Part shown: piece after piece, positions 17,474 through 25,201 of the stretch
Position numbering within the stretch: position 1 is the first letter of the stretch
How the letters are laid out: each line of letters starts with the position of its first letter
Assembly: GCF_001913705.1 (NCBI RefSeq)
Contig: NZ_MKQD01000019.1
Location: 150,458 to 214,457, forward strand
Length of the DNA: 64,000 nucleotides
Reading direction: 5' to 3'
Source: Thalassotalea sp. PP2-459
Lineage (GTDB): Bacteria > Pseudomonadota > Gammaproteobacteria > Enterobacterales > Alteromonadaceae
Program-made: the position numbers and the translations under genes
Notes under the pieces: generated by a model
Told to the model about the DNA's origin: nothing
The model's database searches: none
What the model saw: the letters and a program-made list of their open reading frames with translations, nothing else

Positions 17474-17584
17474 TTATTATTTTGTTATCGTGCTATGTTG
17501 CATATTTAGTTGTTAAAAGTAGTAAAAATGTTGCTATATGTAGATAAATGTTGGTTTATGTGAGTGTATGAGGAATATTAAATA

Positions 17585-18769
17585 GTGAAAGGCTCTAATT
17601 CAAAACAGAATAAAGCGCTAAATTTACGACTGGTTTTATCAGAAATCGTCACACAAGGGCCAATTTCTCGTGTTGAAATCTCTCGACGTACACACTTAAC
17701 GAAACAAACTATCACTAATTTAGTTGAAGAGCTTTTACATGTTGCATTGATTGAAGAAGTAGGCATAAAAAAAGAAGGGGCGGTTGGGAAGCCTTCTAAA
17801 ATGCTTTGTTTAAAAGCTGATTGTGCATACTCTTTAGCTTTTCGCGTACTTCCTGGCGAGGTAGAAGCAGGATTCTTTAACCTGTCAGGCGAGCGGCAGT
17901 ATTATGTTCAACAACCTATTAGCGATAAAAACACCTTGAACAGTGTTGTGCATTGCTTTGAAAAGTTAATGGCGGAGAGTGAATTAACGATAGAAAATAT
18001 TCTGTCTGTAGGTCTTAGTGTTGGCCAAGTGAACCAACAGAATTTACATGATTATCAAGCAACAAAAAGATTACAGCAAGATATCGCTAGTGAACTTAAA
18101 CTCCCGGTTGCATTAGAAACAACGGCCTCTGCTTGTGCGGCTTATCAAATGTTATACGGAGAAGCGAAAAAACTTAACAGTTTTGTTTATGTGCATATTG
18201 GTGATGTTGTTGAGTCAGCGGTGGTTTTTGATCGTAAAATTATGTTGGGCCAAAATGGGTTGACGGGTGCATTAGGTGATATTTTTGTGACGCCTGAAAC
18301 AGATCAAGTAACGGGAGAGTTGGGCCGTTTAAATGATTTTGCATCGCTGAGCAGTTTAAAACAATATATTGAACAGCCGCTGTTAACCAATGCTCAATTA
18401 GCGCAATATTGTGTTGAAAACCGAAACAGTGTTGATCGTTGGATTGAAGAGGCTGCTGAACCCATGCGTATTGCGATACATACACTGGAATCAATACTTA
18501 ATTGCCAAACGATTATCATTGGTGGTGACATCGAAGATAAGGTGCTTGACAAATTAATCACCCATTTGCGTCCTTATATACCGTCAATCGCTCAATACGG
18601 TGAGCGGGATGTTGTCAGATTTATTAAAACGCCAAACGTACACCAAATTGCACATAAAGGCGTAGCAACTTTACCGATACATGCCGCATTAAGTAATGAA
18701 AACATGCAGACGCTATTAATAAACCCTTTGATAAAGAAAACACCCTTACAACACTTGTTATATGAGTAA
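17585..18769 (+). CDS. ROK-family transcriptional repressor
   Basis: The 394-residue protein has an N-terminal winged helix (residues about 10-75; ISRVEISRRTHLTKQTITNLVEELL) and a ROK sugar-kinase-like domain (about 80-380). The domain is degenerate: the zinc-binding CxCGxxGCxE motif and the GExGH motif of NagC/Mlc are not present (MLGQNGLTGALGDIFV appears instead). It therefore probably binds an inducer sugar or a phosphosugar without kinase activity. Start is GTG 17585, with GAGG upstream. Divergent from the ABC genes, it is their likely regulator and perhaps that of the receptor too. Confidence 0.85.
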   Translation: MKGSNSKQNKALNLRLVLSEIVTQGPISRVEISRRTHLTKQTITNLVEELLHVALIEEVGIKKEGAVGKPSKMLCLKADCAYSLAFRVLPGEVEAGFFNLSGERQYYVQQPISDKNTLNSVVHCFEKLMAESELTIENILSVGLSVGQVNQQNLHDYQATKRLQQDIASELKLPVALETTASACAAYQMLYGEAKKLNSFVYVHIGDVVESAVVFDRKIMLGQNGLTGALGDIFVTPETDQVTGELGRLNDFASLSSLKQYIEQPLLTNAQLAQYCVENRNSVDRWIEEAAEPMRIAIHTLESILNCQTIIIGGDIEDKVLDKLITHLRPYIPSIAQYGERDVVRFIKTPNVHQIAHKGVATLPIHAALSNENMQTLLINPLIKKTPLQHLLYE

Positions 18770-18815
18770 TCGTGTTTAACTTTTTGATAAAGCGATAGAA
18801 AATCACCTTGAAAAA

Positions 18816-19709
18816 TTATAACCGCCAATCAGCTTTACAGAGTTTATCAATAAACCAGTCAAAGGCTTTTCCTTCGTGGCCTTTATGCCAAGCGATAAAT
18901 ACGTCTTGGTTTGGCCTTGGCAGTGTGCAAGGTTTTTGAATAAGTTCTCCTGATTCAAGGTAAGGCTGTGCATAATGAAGGGGTAAAAAGCCAACCCCAA
19001 TACCACGACGTTGTGCTTCAACTTTAGCATTCATATTGTTTACTGTGATCACTTGCTTACTATTAAATAAACCACTGTTACGTGCAGGTAAATATTGTGA
19101 GCTATCGGCAACAACAACAGAAGGGTATTCGCGTAAATGTTCGGTCTCGATAGGCACGTTAATGTTAGCTAACGCATGCTCAGGTGGTACTGCGAAAATA
19201 AAGGTTAATTGGGCTATTTTAAACGTGTGGAACATACCTTTTGGTAGTTCCCCTGATGCACCAATAACGATATCAGCTCTTTGGCTGTGTAGAGCATCCC
19301 AACCACCCCCTAAAGCTTCTACGCTTAATGCTACGTCAACGTTTTGTTTTAGTTGAGTAAACTCACCGAGTATATCAAACAAGATGGTGTTAGGAATGAT
19401 AGTATCGCGGGCAATGCGCAATTGTTTTTCCCAACCAGACTCTAATTGTGTGACCGCATCAACCATTTTTGACGTGGCGTGTAGAATTTCTCTTCCGTGT
19501 TCAAGTACTAATTTGCCTGCAGGCGTTAATACAGCACGCTGTTTTGAGCGATCAAACAATGTTGCACCAATGTCTTCTTCGAGCTTTTTAATGGTGTAAG
19601 TTAAGGCTGAGGGTACTTTGTATAACGATTGCGCAGCCGCCGCAAAGCTACCAGTTTTATTTATCGCATCAAGCGCGCGTAATGCCTCTAATGTAATTGC
19701 TGGGTGCAT
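18816..19709 (-). CDS. LysR-family transcriptional regulator
   Basis: The 297-residue protein has the LysR helix-turn-helix (ALRALDAINKTGSFAAAAQSLYKVPSA is typical, residues 8-40) and a two-lobed effector domain (about 90-295). It is divergent from the DoxX-pirin-reductase genes, a common arrangement in which the LysR protein activates the neighbours in response to quinones or electrophiles. The ATG has no clear ribosome site. A T-N11-A box lies 13 bp upstream of the start. Confidence 0.9.
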   Translation of the reverse strand: MHPAITLEALRALDAINKTGSFAAAAQSLYKVPSALTYTIKKLEEDIGATLFDRSKQRAVLTPAGKLVLEHGREILHATSKMVDAVTQLESGWEKQLRIARDTIIPNTILFDILGEFTQLKQNVDVALSVEALGGGWDALHSQRADIVIGASGELPKGMFHTFKIAQLTFIFAVPPEHALANINVPIETEHLREYPSVVVADSSQYLPARNSGLFNSKQVITVNNMNAKVEAQRRGIGVGFLPLHYAQPYLESGELIQKPCTLPRPNQDVFIAWHKGHEGKAFDWFIDKLCKADWRL

Positions 19710-19721
19710 AATTTTTATTTA

Positions 19722-19736
19722 TTCAAATATTTTGAA
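19722..19736. promoter_or_regulatory. LysR-type box (T-N11-A dyad)
   Basis: TTCAAA-TAT-TTTGAA is a perfect 15-bp dyad containing a T-N11-A core. Another half-like TTTCAAAAT follows at about 19743. It lies in the divergent region between the LysR gene and doxX and is the best candidate binding site of the regulator. Confidence 0.55.
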
Positions 19737-19852
19737 GTAATATTTCAAAATCTTCCGATATTTTACATACATTAGCAGCTGTATACTTGATTTCAACAGT
19801 TGATTCGCGGTTATCAACGATATTGTTAATTAAAAATTATTGAGGAAAAAAC

Positions 19853-20302
19853 ATGAAAACATTATTGAAAGCCATTATTGCAACAAAAGCAGGGTATTCC
19901 ACATTAGCGTTACGCATTCCTATTGGCATTATTTTTATCGCGCATGGTGCACAAAAATTATTTGGCTGGTTTGGTGGTTATGGCTTAGAAGGAACTGGTG
20001 GTTGGATGGAATCTATCGGTTTATCGCCAGGGTATTTAATGGCGTTGTTAGCCGGTAGCGGCGAATTCTTCGGGGGGGCATTTATATTGTTTGGCTTGTT
20101 AACGCGTCCTGCAGCAGTTGCGTTATCGGTAACCATGGTGGTCGCTATTTTTGCTGTTCATTTCGAGAACGGGTTGTTTATGTCAAACAATGGTTATGAA
20201 TTCGGTTTAGCGTTGTTAGCAGCAAGTGTATCACTCGCTTTTTCAGGGGCAGGTAAGTTGGCGTTAGATAACCTGTTAAATAAAGCGTTGGCGAAGAATT
20301 AA
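19853..20302 (+). CDS. DoxX-family membrane protein
   Basis: The 149-residue protein has about four membrane helices and the DoxX opening motif (LALRIPIGIIFIAHGAQKLFGWFGG, cut short here: residues 19-43). DoxX proteins are inner-membrane subunits linked to redox stress and quinone handling; the exact reaction is not settled. The start ATG has GAGG upstream. It is followed after 19 bp by the pirin gene, and the set with the glutathionyl-hydroquinone reductase suggests a detoxification operon controlled by the LysR protein. Confidence 0.87.
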   Translation: MKTLLKAIIATKAGYSTLALRIPIGIIFIAHGAQKLFGWFGGYGLEGTGGWMESIGLSPGYLMALLAGSGEFFGGAFILFGLLTRPAAVALSVTMVVAIFAVHFENGLFMSNNGYEFGLALLAASVSLAFSGAGKLALDNLLNKALAKN

Positions 20303-20321
20303 TACCAAAAGGAGTAAAATA

Positions 20322-21017
20322 ATGATCGAACTGAGAAAAGCAAACGATCGAGGCAGGGCAAACTTTGGTTGGTTAGACAGTAAGCACAGTTTTTCTTTTG
20401 GCCAATATTATGACCCTAAACACATGGGCTTTTCCGCATTACGTGTCATTAACGACGATATCGTGCAAGCGGGTAAAGGCTTTGATACCCATGGTCATCG
20501 TGATATGGAAATTATTAGTTTTGTGATTGAAGGAGCGCTCGAGCACAAAGATAGTGTAGGTAATGTAGAAAGGTTACCTGCGGGTGAGTTTCAACTAATG
20601 TCTGCGGGTAAAGGTATTTTTCATAGTGAATACAATGCGTCTACTAATAAGGCTTCACGTTTTTTGCAAATTTGGATCGAACCCAACATATTTGGTGAAC
20701 GACCTAGTTATCAACAAAAAGCTTTTGGTAACGCTCAAGGTTTAACAACGATTGTTACACCCACAGGTGAAGCGGATACATTGAAGATAAAACAAGATAT
20801 GCGCTTAAGCCAGCTTGTACTAACCGAAAACACTAAAGACGTTTATCAAGTGCCGTTAGGGCGAAAAATTTATGTGCATCTAATTTCTGGCGTACTCAAC
20901 ATAAATGGCACTGCGTTAGCGCCTGGGGATGGGGCAAAAGTGACTAACGAATCATTACTTGAATTGAAAAATTATGGTAAGAGCAGTGTTACTGCACTAG
21001 TGTTTGAATTGTCGTAG
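20322..21017 (+). CDS. Pirin-family protein (YhhW-like)
   Basis: The 231-residue bicupin has the pirin metal-site motifs (GFDTHGHRDMEIISFVIEG, with His residues, and GIFHSEYN) in the N-terminal cupin, and the C-terminal cupin from about 150. The E. coli relative YhhW is a quercetin-2,3-dioxygenase in vitro. Its start is preceded by AAGGAG. It lies in a run of genes with DoxX and the quinone reductase. The natural substrate is unknown. Confidence 0.88.
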   Translation: MIELRKANDRGRANFGWLDSKHSFSFGQYYDPKHMGFSALRVINDDIVQAGKGFDTHGHRDMEIISFVIEGALEHKDSVGNVERLPAGEFQLMSAGKGIFHSEYNASTNKASRFLQIWIEPNIFGERPSYQQKAFGNAQGLTTIVTPTGEADTLKIKQDMRLSQLVLTENTKDVYQVPLGRKIYVHLISGVLNINGTALAPGDGAKVTNESLLELKNYGKSSVTALVFELS

Positions 21018-21072
21018 TTGATGAAATATTAATAGGTTTTAACATTCAGCAAAGCATTTATAGGAGGTTTAT

Positions 21073-22056
21073 ATGGGGTTATTAGTAGACGGTGTTTGGC
21101 ATGATACATGGTATGACACAGAAGAAAATGAAGGTAAATTTAAACGCGAACAATCACAACTTCGTCATTGGATAACGCAAGATGGCAGTGCGGGACCAAC
21201 AGGAGATTCAGGGTTTAAAGCAGAATCAGGCCGTTATCATTTATATGTCTGTTTAGCCTGTCCGTGGGCGCACCGAACCTTAATTTTTAGGGCATTAATA
21301 GGTTTACAGCCACACATTGGTGTGTCGATTGTTAGCCCCGATATGCTGGATAAGGGCTGGAGCTTCGATAAAACAAAAGCTGGTGTTGGTGATGATTTAT
21401 ATGATTCAGAATACCTTTATCAACTGTACCTTCGCAATAATGAAAAATACACTGGACGCGTTACCGTACCAATGCTTTGGGATAAAAAACAACAGCGAAT
21501 AGTGAGCAATGAATCTGCTGAGATCATTCGTATGTTCAACAGTGCTTTTGATGATATTACTGGAAACACCGTCGATTTTTATCCATCCGAATTGCAACAT
21601 GATATTGATGAAATAAACACTGTTGTCTATGACAATATTAATAATGGTGTGTATAAAACGGGGTTTGCTACCACGCAGTCTGCGTATGAAGAAGCTTACG
21701 AAAACTTGTTTAACGCCTTAGATGACATAGAAAAAATATTAGCCACTAAACGCTACCTTGTGGGTGATCAAATTACTGAAGCAGACTGGCGATTATTCAC
21801 TACGTTAATTCGCTTTGATGCGGTTTATTTTGGCCATTTTAAATGTAATAAACGCATGATTGAGCAATACCCAAATCTTGCGAATTATGTTCGTGAGTTA
21901 TTTCAAGTGCCACATGTTGCTGATACCGTAAATTTTGAACATATTAAGCGCCATTATTATTTCAGTCATGACATGATTAACCCTACTCAAATTGTGCCAG
22001 TAGGACCTGATATTGATTATCAAACGGCGCATAATCGTTCAGATGTTACGAGTTAG
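21073..22056 (+). CDS. yqjG: Glutathionyl-hydroquinone reductase (Xi-class GST, YqjG-like)
   Basis: The 327-residue protein carries the Xi-class motif CLACPWAHRTLI with the catalytic Cys near residue 59, an N-terminal thioredoxin-like domain and a C-terminal all-helical domain; length matches E. coli YqjG (328). It reduces glutathionyl-hydroquinones to hydroquinones, using glutathione. A strong AGGAGG precedes the ATG. It probably belongs to the LysR-controlled operon with DoxX and pirin. Confidence 0.9.
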   Translation: MGLLVDGVWHDTWYDTEENEGKFKREQSQLRHWITQDGSAGPTGDSGFKAESGRYHLYVCLACPWAHRTLIFRALIGLQPHIGVSIVSPDMLDKGWSFDKTKAGVGDDLYDSEYLYQLYLRNNEKYTGRVTVPMLWDKKQQRIVSNESAEIIRMFNSAFDDITGNTVDFYPSELQHDIDEINTVVYDNINNGVYKTGFATTQSAYEEAYENLFNALDDIEKILATKRYLVGDQITEADWRLFTTLIRFDAVYFGHFKCNKRMIEQYPNLANYVRELFQVPHVADTVNFEHIKRHYYFSHDMINPTQIVPVGPDIDYQTAHNRSDVTS

Positions 22057-22071
22057 ATGAGATTTAATGCC

Positions 22072-22120
22072 TTGGGCTAACCCGTTCAGTGTATAAAACT
22101 TACTGATCATGTTAGCCCAA
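22072..22120. terminator. Hairpin between two convergent genes, possible bidirectional terminator
   Basis: TTGGGCTAAC and GTTAGCCCAA are perfect 10-bp arms (22072-22081, 22111-22120) with an inner TCAGT/ACTGA stem. It lies between the convergent ends of the reductase gene and the propeller gene. There is no T-tract on either side, so the terminator call is by position only. Confidence 0.4.
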
Positions 22121-22146
22121 ATAAATTGTATCTCGCTGCGCTTTTG

Positions 22147-24315
22147 TTAACTTTTACCTTGTAAATAACGCTCCCACATGCGGTGTTGGCGAGTTAGCTC
22201 ACTTGCAGTTTCTCGGTCTTGGGCTGCTTTTTCAAAATGTTGTTCGATCATGTCTGATTGTTTAGCTACATGTCGTTTTAAGTCTTTAACGTTATCGTTG
22301 ATATTATCTAACTTAGTCGATAATGAGCGCATTGCTCGACTAAAATCTCGATGAAAATCTTTAAATTCTTCAGACTCTAAATGACGTAACGTTGCATCTT
22401 GGCCTGGGTACATGTCTTGCAACAGAGTATTCATCCGATCAATGACTAATAAATAACCCGTATTGTCATAACGATATTGATTAGCAATACGCGATATTTG
22501 TTTTGAACGTACTAACAAACGACGCGAAAGTTCTTCGTCGCTACTAAAGTAACTTGAGTATTCATCTTCTTCTAATTCTCTTGCATTATCAGTTGCTTGA
22601 TTCACTTGTGGGGCAAATGGATAAGCAATGATAAAGTCGTTATAACTGGCGATAGTGCCTCTGTCGTCTGCGAGCTCAAATGCGCGCTTATATAAGGTAA
22701 GTAACGCCTCTTGGGTGTGTTCACTTTGCGGGACATGCTTAATATACCACTGATACGACGCGATGTTATCAGCTTCTTTTACGCGTTGATAAACTTTGTT
22801 AAATACCGCGTTTGTCACACTTGTATCGTCATTAAATTTATCAGCCAAGGCTAAATAGTCAGTTAACTTTGTTGTATCTGGGTAACGTTCTATGGCATCA
22901 AGTAAGCTGTCTCTTTTTATTTGAGCAGGAATATAGTCAGATTCGGCAAGTGCAATTAATCTTTTATAATCATCGTTATTTTTTAAAACGCTATGCAACG
23001 ATTGATAGGCGAGTACTCGATTTTCTTTGTTACCAAGCAAATCACTGTTAATAAGTGTTTGCAATAGTTGTACATTGCCATTGTTTTTCGCTTGGTTAAT
23101 GTGCTGCTTGGCAAGTGTGTACCAGTCTGTTTTTAATTGCTCAATCCATTGCCTTCTCTCTGGAAAATAGCGACTTAGTGGTACATCATTTTGCTGATAT
23201 AACGCGGCTAGTTTGGTTAGTTGCGCTATCCCTGTTAAATGCTTTGCTTTTTCAGTTTCTTCAAGCAGTTGCTCTGTGTATTTGCTAGAGGTAAGCTCGA
23301 GGGCATGTTTACGTAATTGATGATAATTATCGCCTGTTTCCCCTATCTTCATTAATCGTTTTTCTTGTTGCCAGTCGGCGATAAATACTTCGTACTTATC
23401 ACTTTTTAGGAATTCTAGTGGCGAAAATACGGTAACCAAAGGTAAATTACCTTGGTCAATAAAATCTACTTTTGCATAATGCGTATCATTTGGTGATAGT
23501 TTTTTTGTTTTAAAGCGTTTAATTAATTGGCCTGTATTAACATCAAGTACAAAAATGCTCCCACTTACCGATAATGCCGTTTTGTTATCTTTGGAAAAGC
23601 GTAATTGCCCACTACCATAATTAGTGCCGGAAACCACGAAGCCAGATCGCTTACGAGTATTATGATTATAAAGATGCTTACCGGTTGCTAAATCCCAAGC
23701 GACAATACCGTATTCGACAGTCGAAATTAATTTAGTATCATCTGGCGTAATAGCGATTGATAACACTTCACGACTATTGTCGAATTTAGCATTTTCTAAC
23801 GGTAGACGTTTGCCTGAATCAACGTCAAATACGGCTAAACGATTGTGGTTTTCAAGCACTAATCGTTTACCTGAAGCGGAAAACTCTGCTCTGTCATCCC
23901 AGTCTCCACCTTTTATTTTTTGAATGAGTTTTACCGGGTTGGTCTGATAGATATAAAAATAGTCTTCGCTACTGTTCCAGCGTTCAAACCAAAAACCGAA
24001 GCGTTCACCATTTGGTGCCATGGTAAAATTATAATATCGCCCCCCTATAGGGCTATAAGGGTTTTGATTATAATCAAGCTTATAAGAGACCTTATTTTCT
24101 TGGAAAATAATAGCGCCCGTTTCAAGGTTTTTAACTGTTACACCATTACAAGATGAAGCATGTCTTTTACAGGGCTTACCTGTTATGGCAATTTTTCCTG
24201 ATTCGTCGGTTTGATTTAACACATTCTGATTGGTAGGTCTTGTAGATGCATCTACAAAGGGAGGTAGTATTGCAATTACCAAAGATAGCACAATGGCGAT
24301 ATTATATTTTTTCAT
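22147..24315 (-). CDS. Exported beta-propeller/coiled-coil protein, function unknown
   Basis: The protein of about 722 residues has a signal peptide (MKKYNIAIVLSLVIAILPPF). Its N-terminal half is like WD40/PQQ-type propeller blades (AITPDDTKLISTVEYGIVAWDLATGKHLYN). The middle is a long helical, TPR-like region (residues about 320-600), and the C-terminus is a coiled coil with DNINDNVKDLKRHVAKQSDMI. I know no family that explains this mix; it may be an envelope scaffold. ATG 24315 gives the signal peptide; a TTG at 24333 in frame is less likely. It stands alone, opposite to the following operon. Confidence 0.7.
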   Translation of the reverse strand: MKKYNIAIVLSLVIAILPPFVDASTRPTNQNVLNQTDESGKIAITGKPCKRHASSCNGVTVKNLETGAIIFQENKVSYKLDYNQNPYSPIGGRYYNFTMAPNGERFGFWFERWNSSEDYFYIYQTNPVKLIQKIKGGDWDDRAEFSASGKRLVLENHNRLAVFDVDSGKRLPLENAKFDNSREVLSIAITPDDTKLISTVEYGIVAWDLATGKHLYNHNTRKRSGFVVSGTNYGSGQLRFSKDNKTALSVSGSIFVLDVNTGQLIKRFKTKKLSPNDTHYAKVDFIDQGNLPLVTVFSPLEFLKSDKYEVFIADWQQEKRLMKIGETGDNYHQLRKHALELTSSKYTEQLLEETEKAKHLTGIAQLTKLAALYQQNDVPLSRYFPERRQWIEQLKTDWYTLAKQHINQAKNNGNVQLLQTLINSDLLGNKENRVLAYQSLHSVLKNNDDYKRLIALAESDYIPAQIKRDSLLDAIERYPDTTKLTDYLALADKFNDDTSVTNAVFNKVYQRVKEADNIASYQWYIKHVPQSEHTQEALLTLYKRAFELADDRGTIASYNDFIIAYPFAPQVNQATDNARELEEDEYSSYFSSDEELSRRLLVRSKQISRIANQYRYDNTGYLLVIDRMNTLLQDMYPGQDATLRHLESEEFKDFHRDFSRAMRSLSTKLDNINDNVKDLKRHVAKQSDMIEQHFEKAAQDRETASELTRQHRMWERYLQGKS

Positions 24316-24535
24316 CTTGACCGAATACTCCAATTAGACGTCATGAAAATATAGTTAAATATTTTGGCGGTAAGCTTATGATTTATAAACGTATCAAACT
24401 ATATAGGAATATATTGTTGAGTACAACGAATTGGTATAATGCGTTGATTTGGCATTACTTATACTGCATTCATTTTCGTCAAAAATAGACACTGGCGCAT
24501 AGCAAGGTTATGCTGACTTATAATGCTGTTATTTA

Positions 24536-25201
24536 ATGGGTTTACTTATGCATGGTTTAAACATTACAGGTATGGTTGTTTTAGTAACTGTACTGCTTTC
24601 AATGTCTATCAAGGCGCAAACTGTACTACATGTTGAAAACCAAGCTAAAGAGCCTTTAAAATCGGCAATTATAGAGGTAAATACAAAAAAGGCATCAGCG
24701 CCTTGGACTGCTAACGATAAGACTTTTATCATGGATCAAGTCAATAAGCGATTCTCTCCTGAAGTATTAATTGTACCTAAAAGCAGTAACGTTAGTTTCC
24801 CCAACAGTGATGATATTCGTCATCATGTGTATTCATTTTCACCTACCAAACCATTTGAATTAAAATTATATGCAGGTAAACCTAAAGCGCCCATTCCTTT
24901 TGAAAAACAAGGTTTGGTTGTATTAGGGTGTAACATTCATGATGGGATGGTTGGTTATATTTATGTTACTGATAATAAAAATACCTTTATCAGTAATGAA
25001 CGTGGAGAGGTGCACATTGATATACCTGCTGAGCAAATCACCGATATAACTGTTTGGCATGCTAACGCGCAGCAAGGTGTTGATTACCGTCAATCATTTG
25101 AAACATTTGAAGTGAAAAAGCAACGCATCACCTTGGCGATAAACACCACAGAACCGGCTAAGACAGATAGCTTTGAAGATGTATTTGGTCATGCTCACTA
25201 A
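24536..25201 (+). CDS. Cupredoxin-like periplasmic protein (annotated elsewhere as methylamine utilization protein)
   Basis: The 221-residue protein has a signal peptide and one cupredoxin-like fold. Candidate copper ligands are His in DDIRHHVYSF, then Cys, His and Met in GCNIHDGMVGYI, in the order expected for a type 1 copper site. Family relatives in marine gammaproteobacteria carry the methylamine utilization label without proof of that role. ATG 24536 and ATG 24548 are both possible; a TATAAT lies at 24519-24524. Its 3' end overlaps the start of the GGDEF/EAL gene. Confidence 0.7.
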   Translation: MGLLMHGLNITGMVVLVTVLLSMSIKAQTVLHVENQAKEPLKSAIIEVNTKKASAPWTANDKTFIMDQVNKRFSPEVLIVPKSSNVSFPNSDDIRHHVYSFSPTKPFELKLYAGKPKAPIPFEKQGLVVLGCNIHDGMVGYIYVTDNKNTFISNERGEVHIDIPAEQITDITVWHANAQQGVDYRQSFETFEVKKQRITLAINTTEPAKTDSFEDVFGHAH

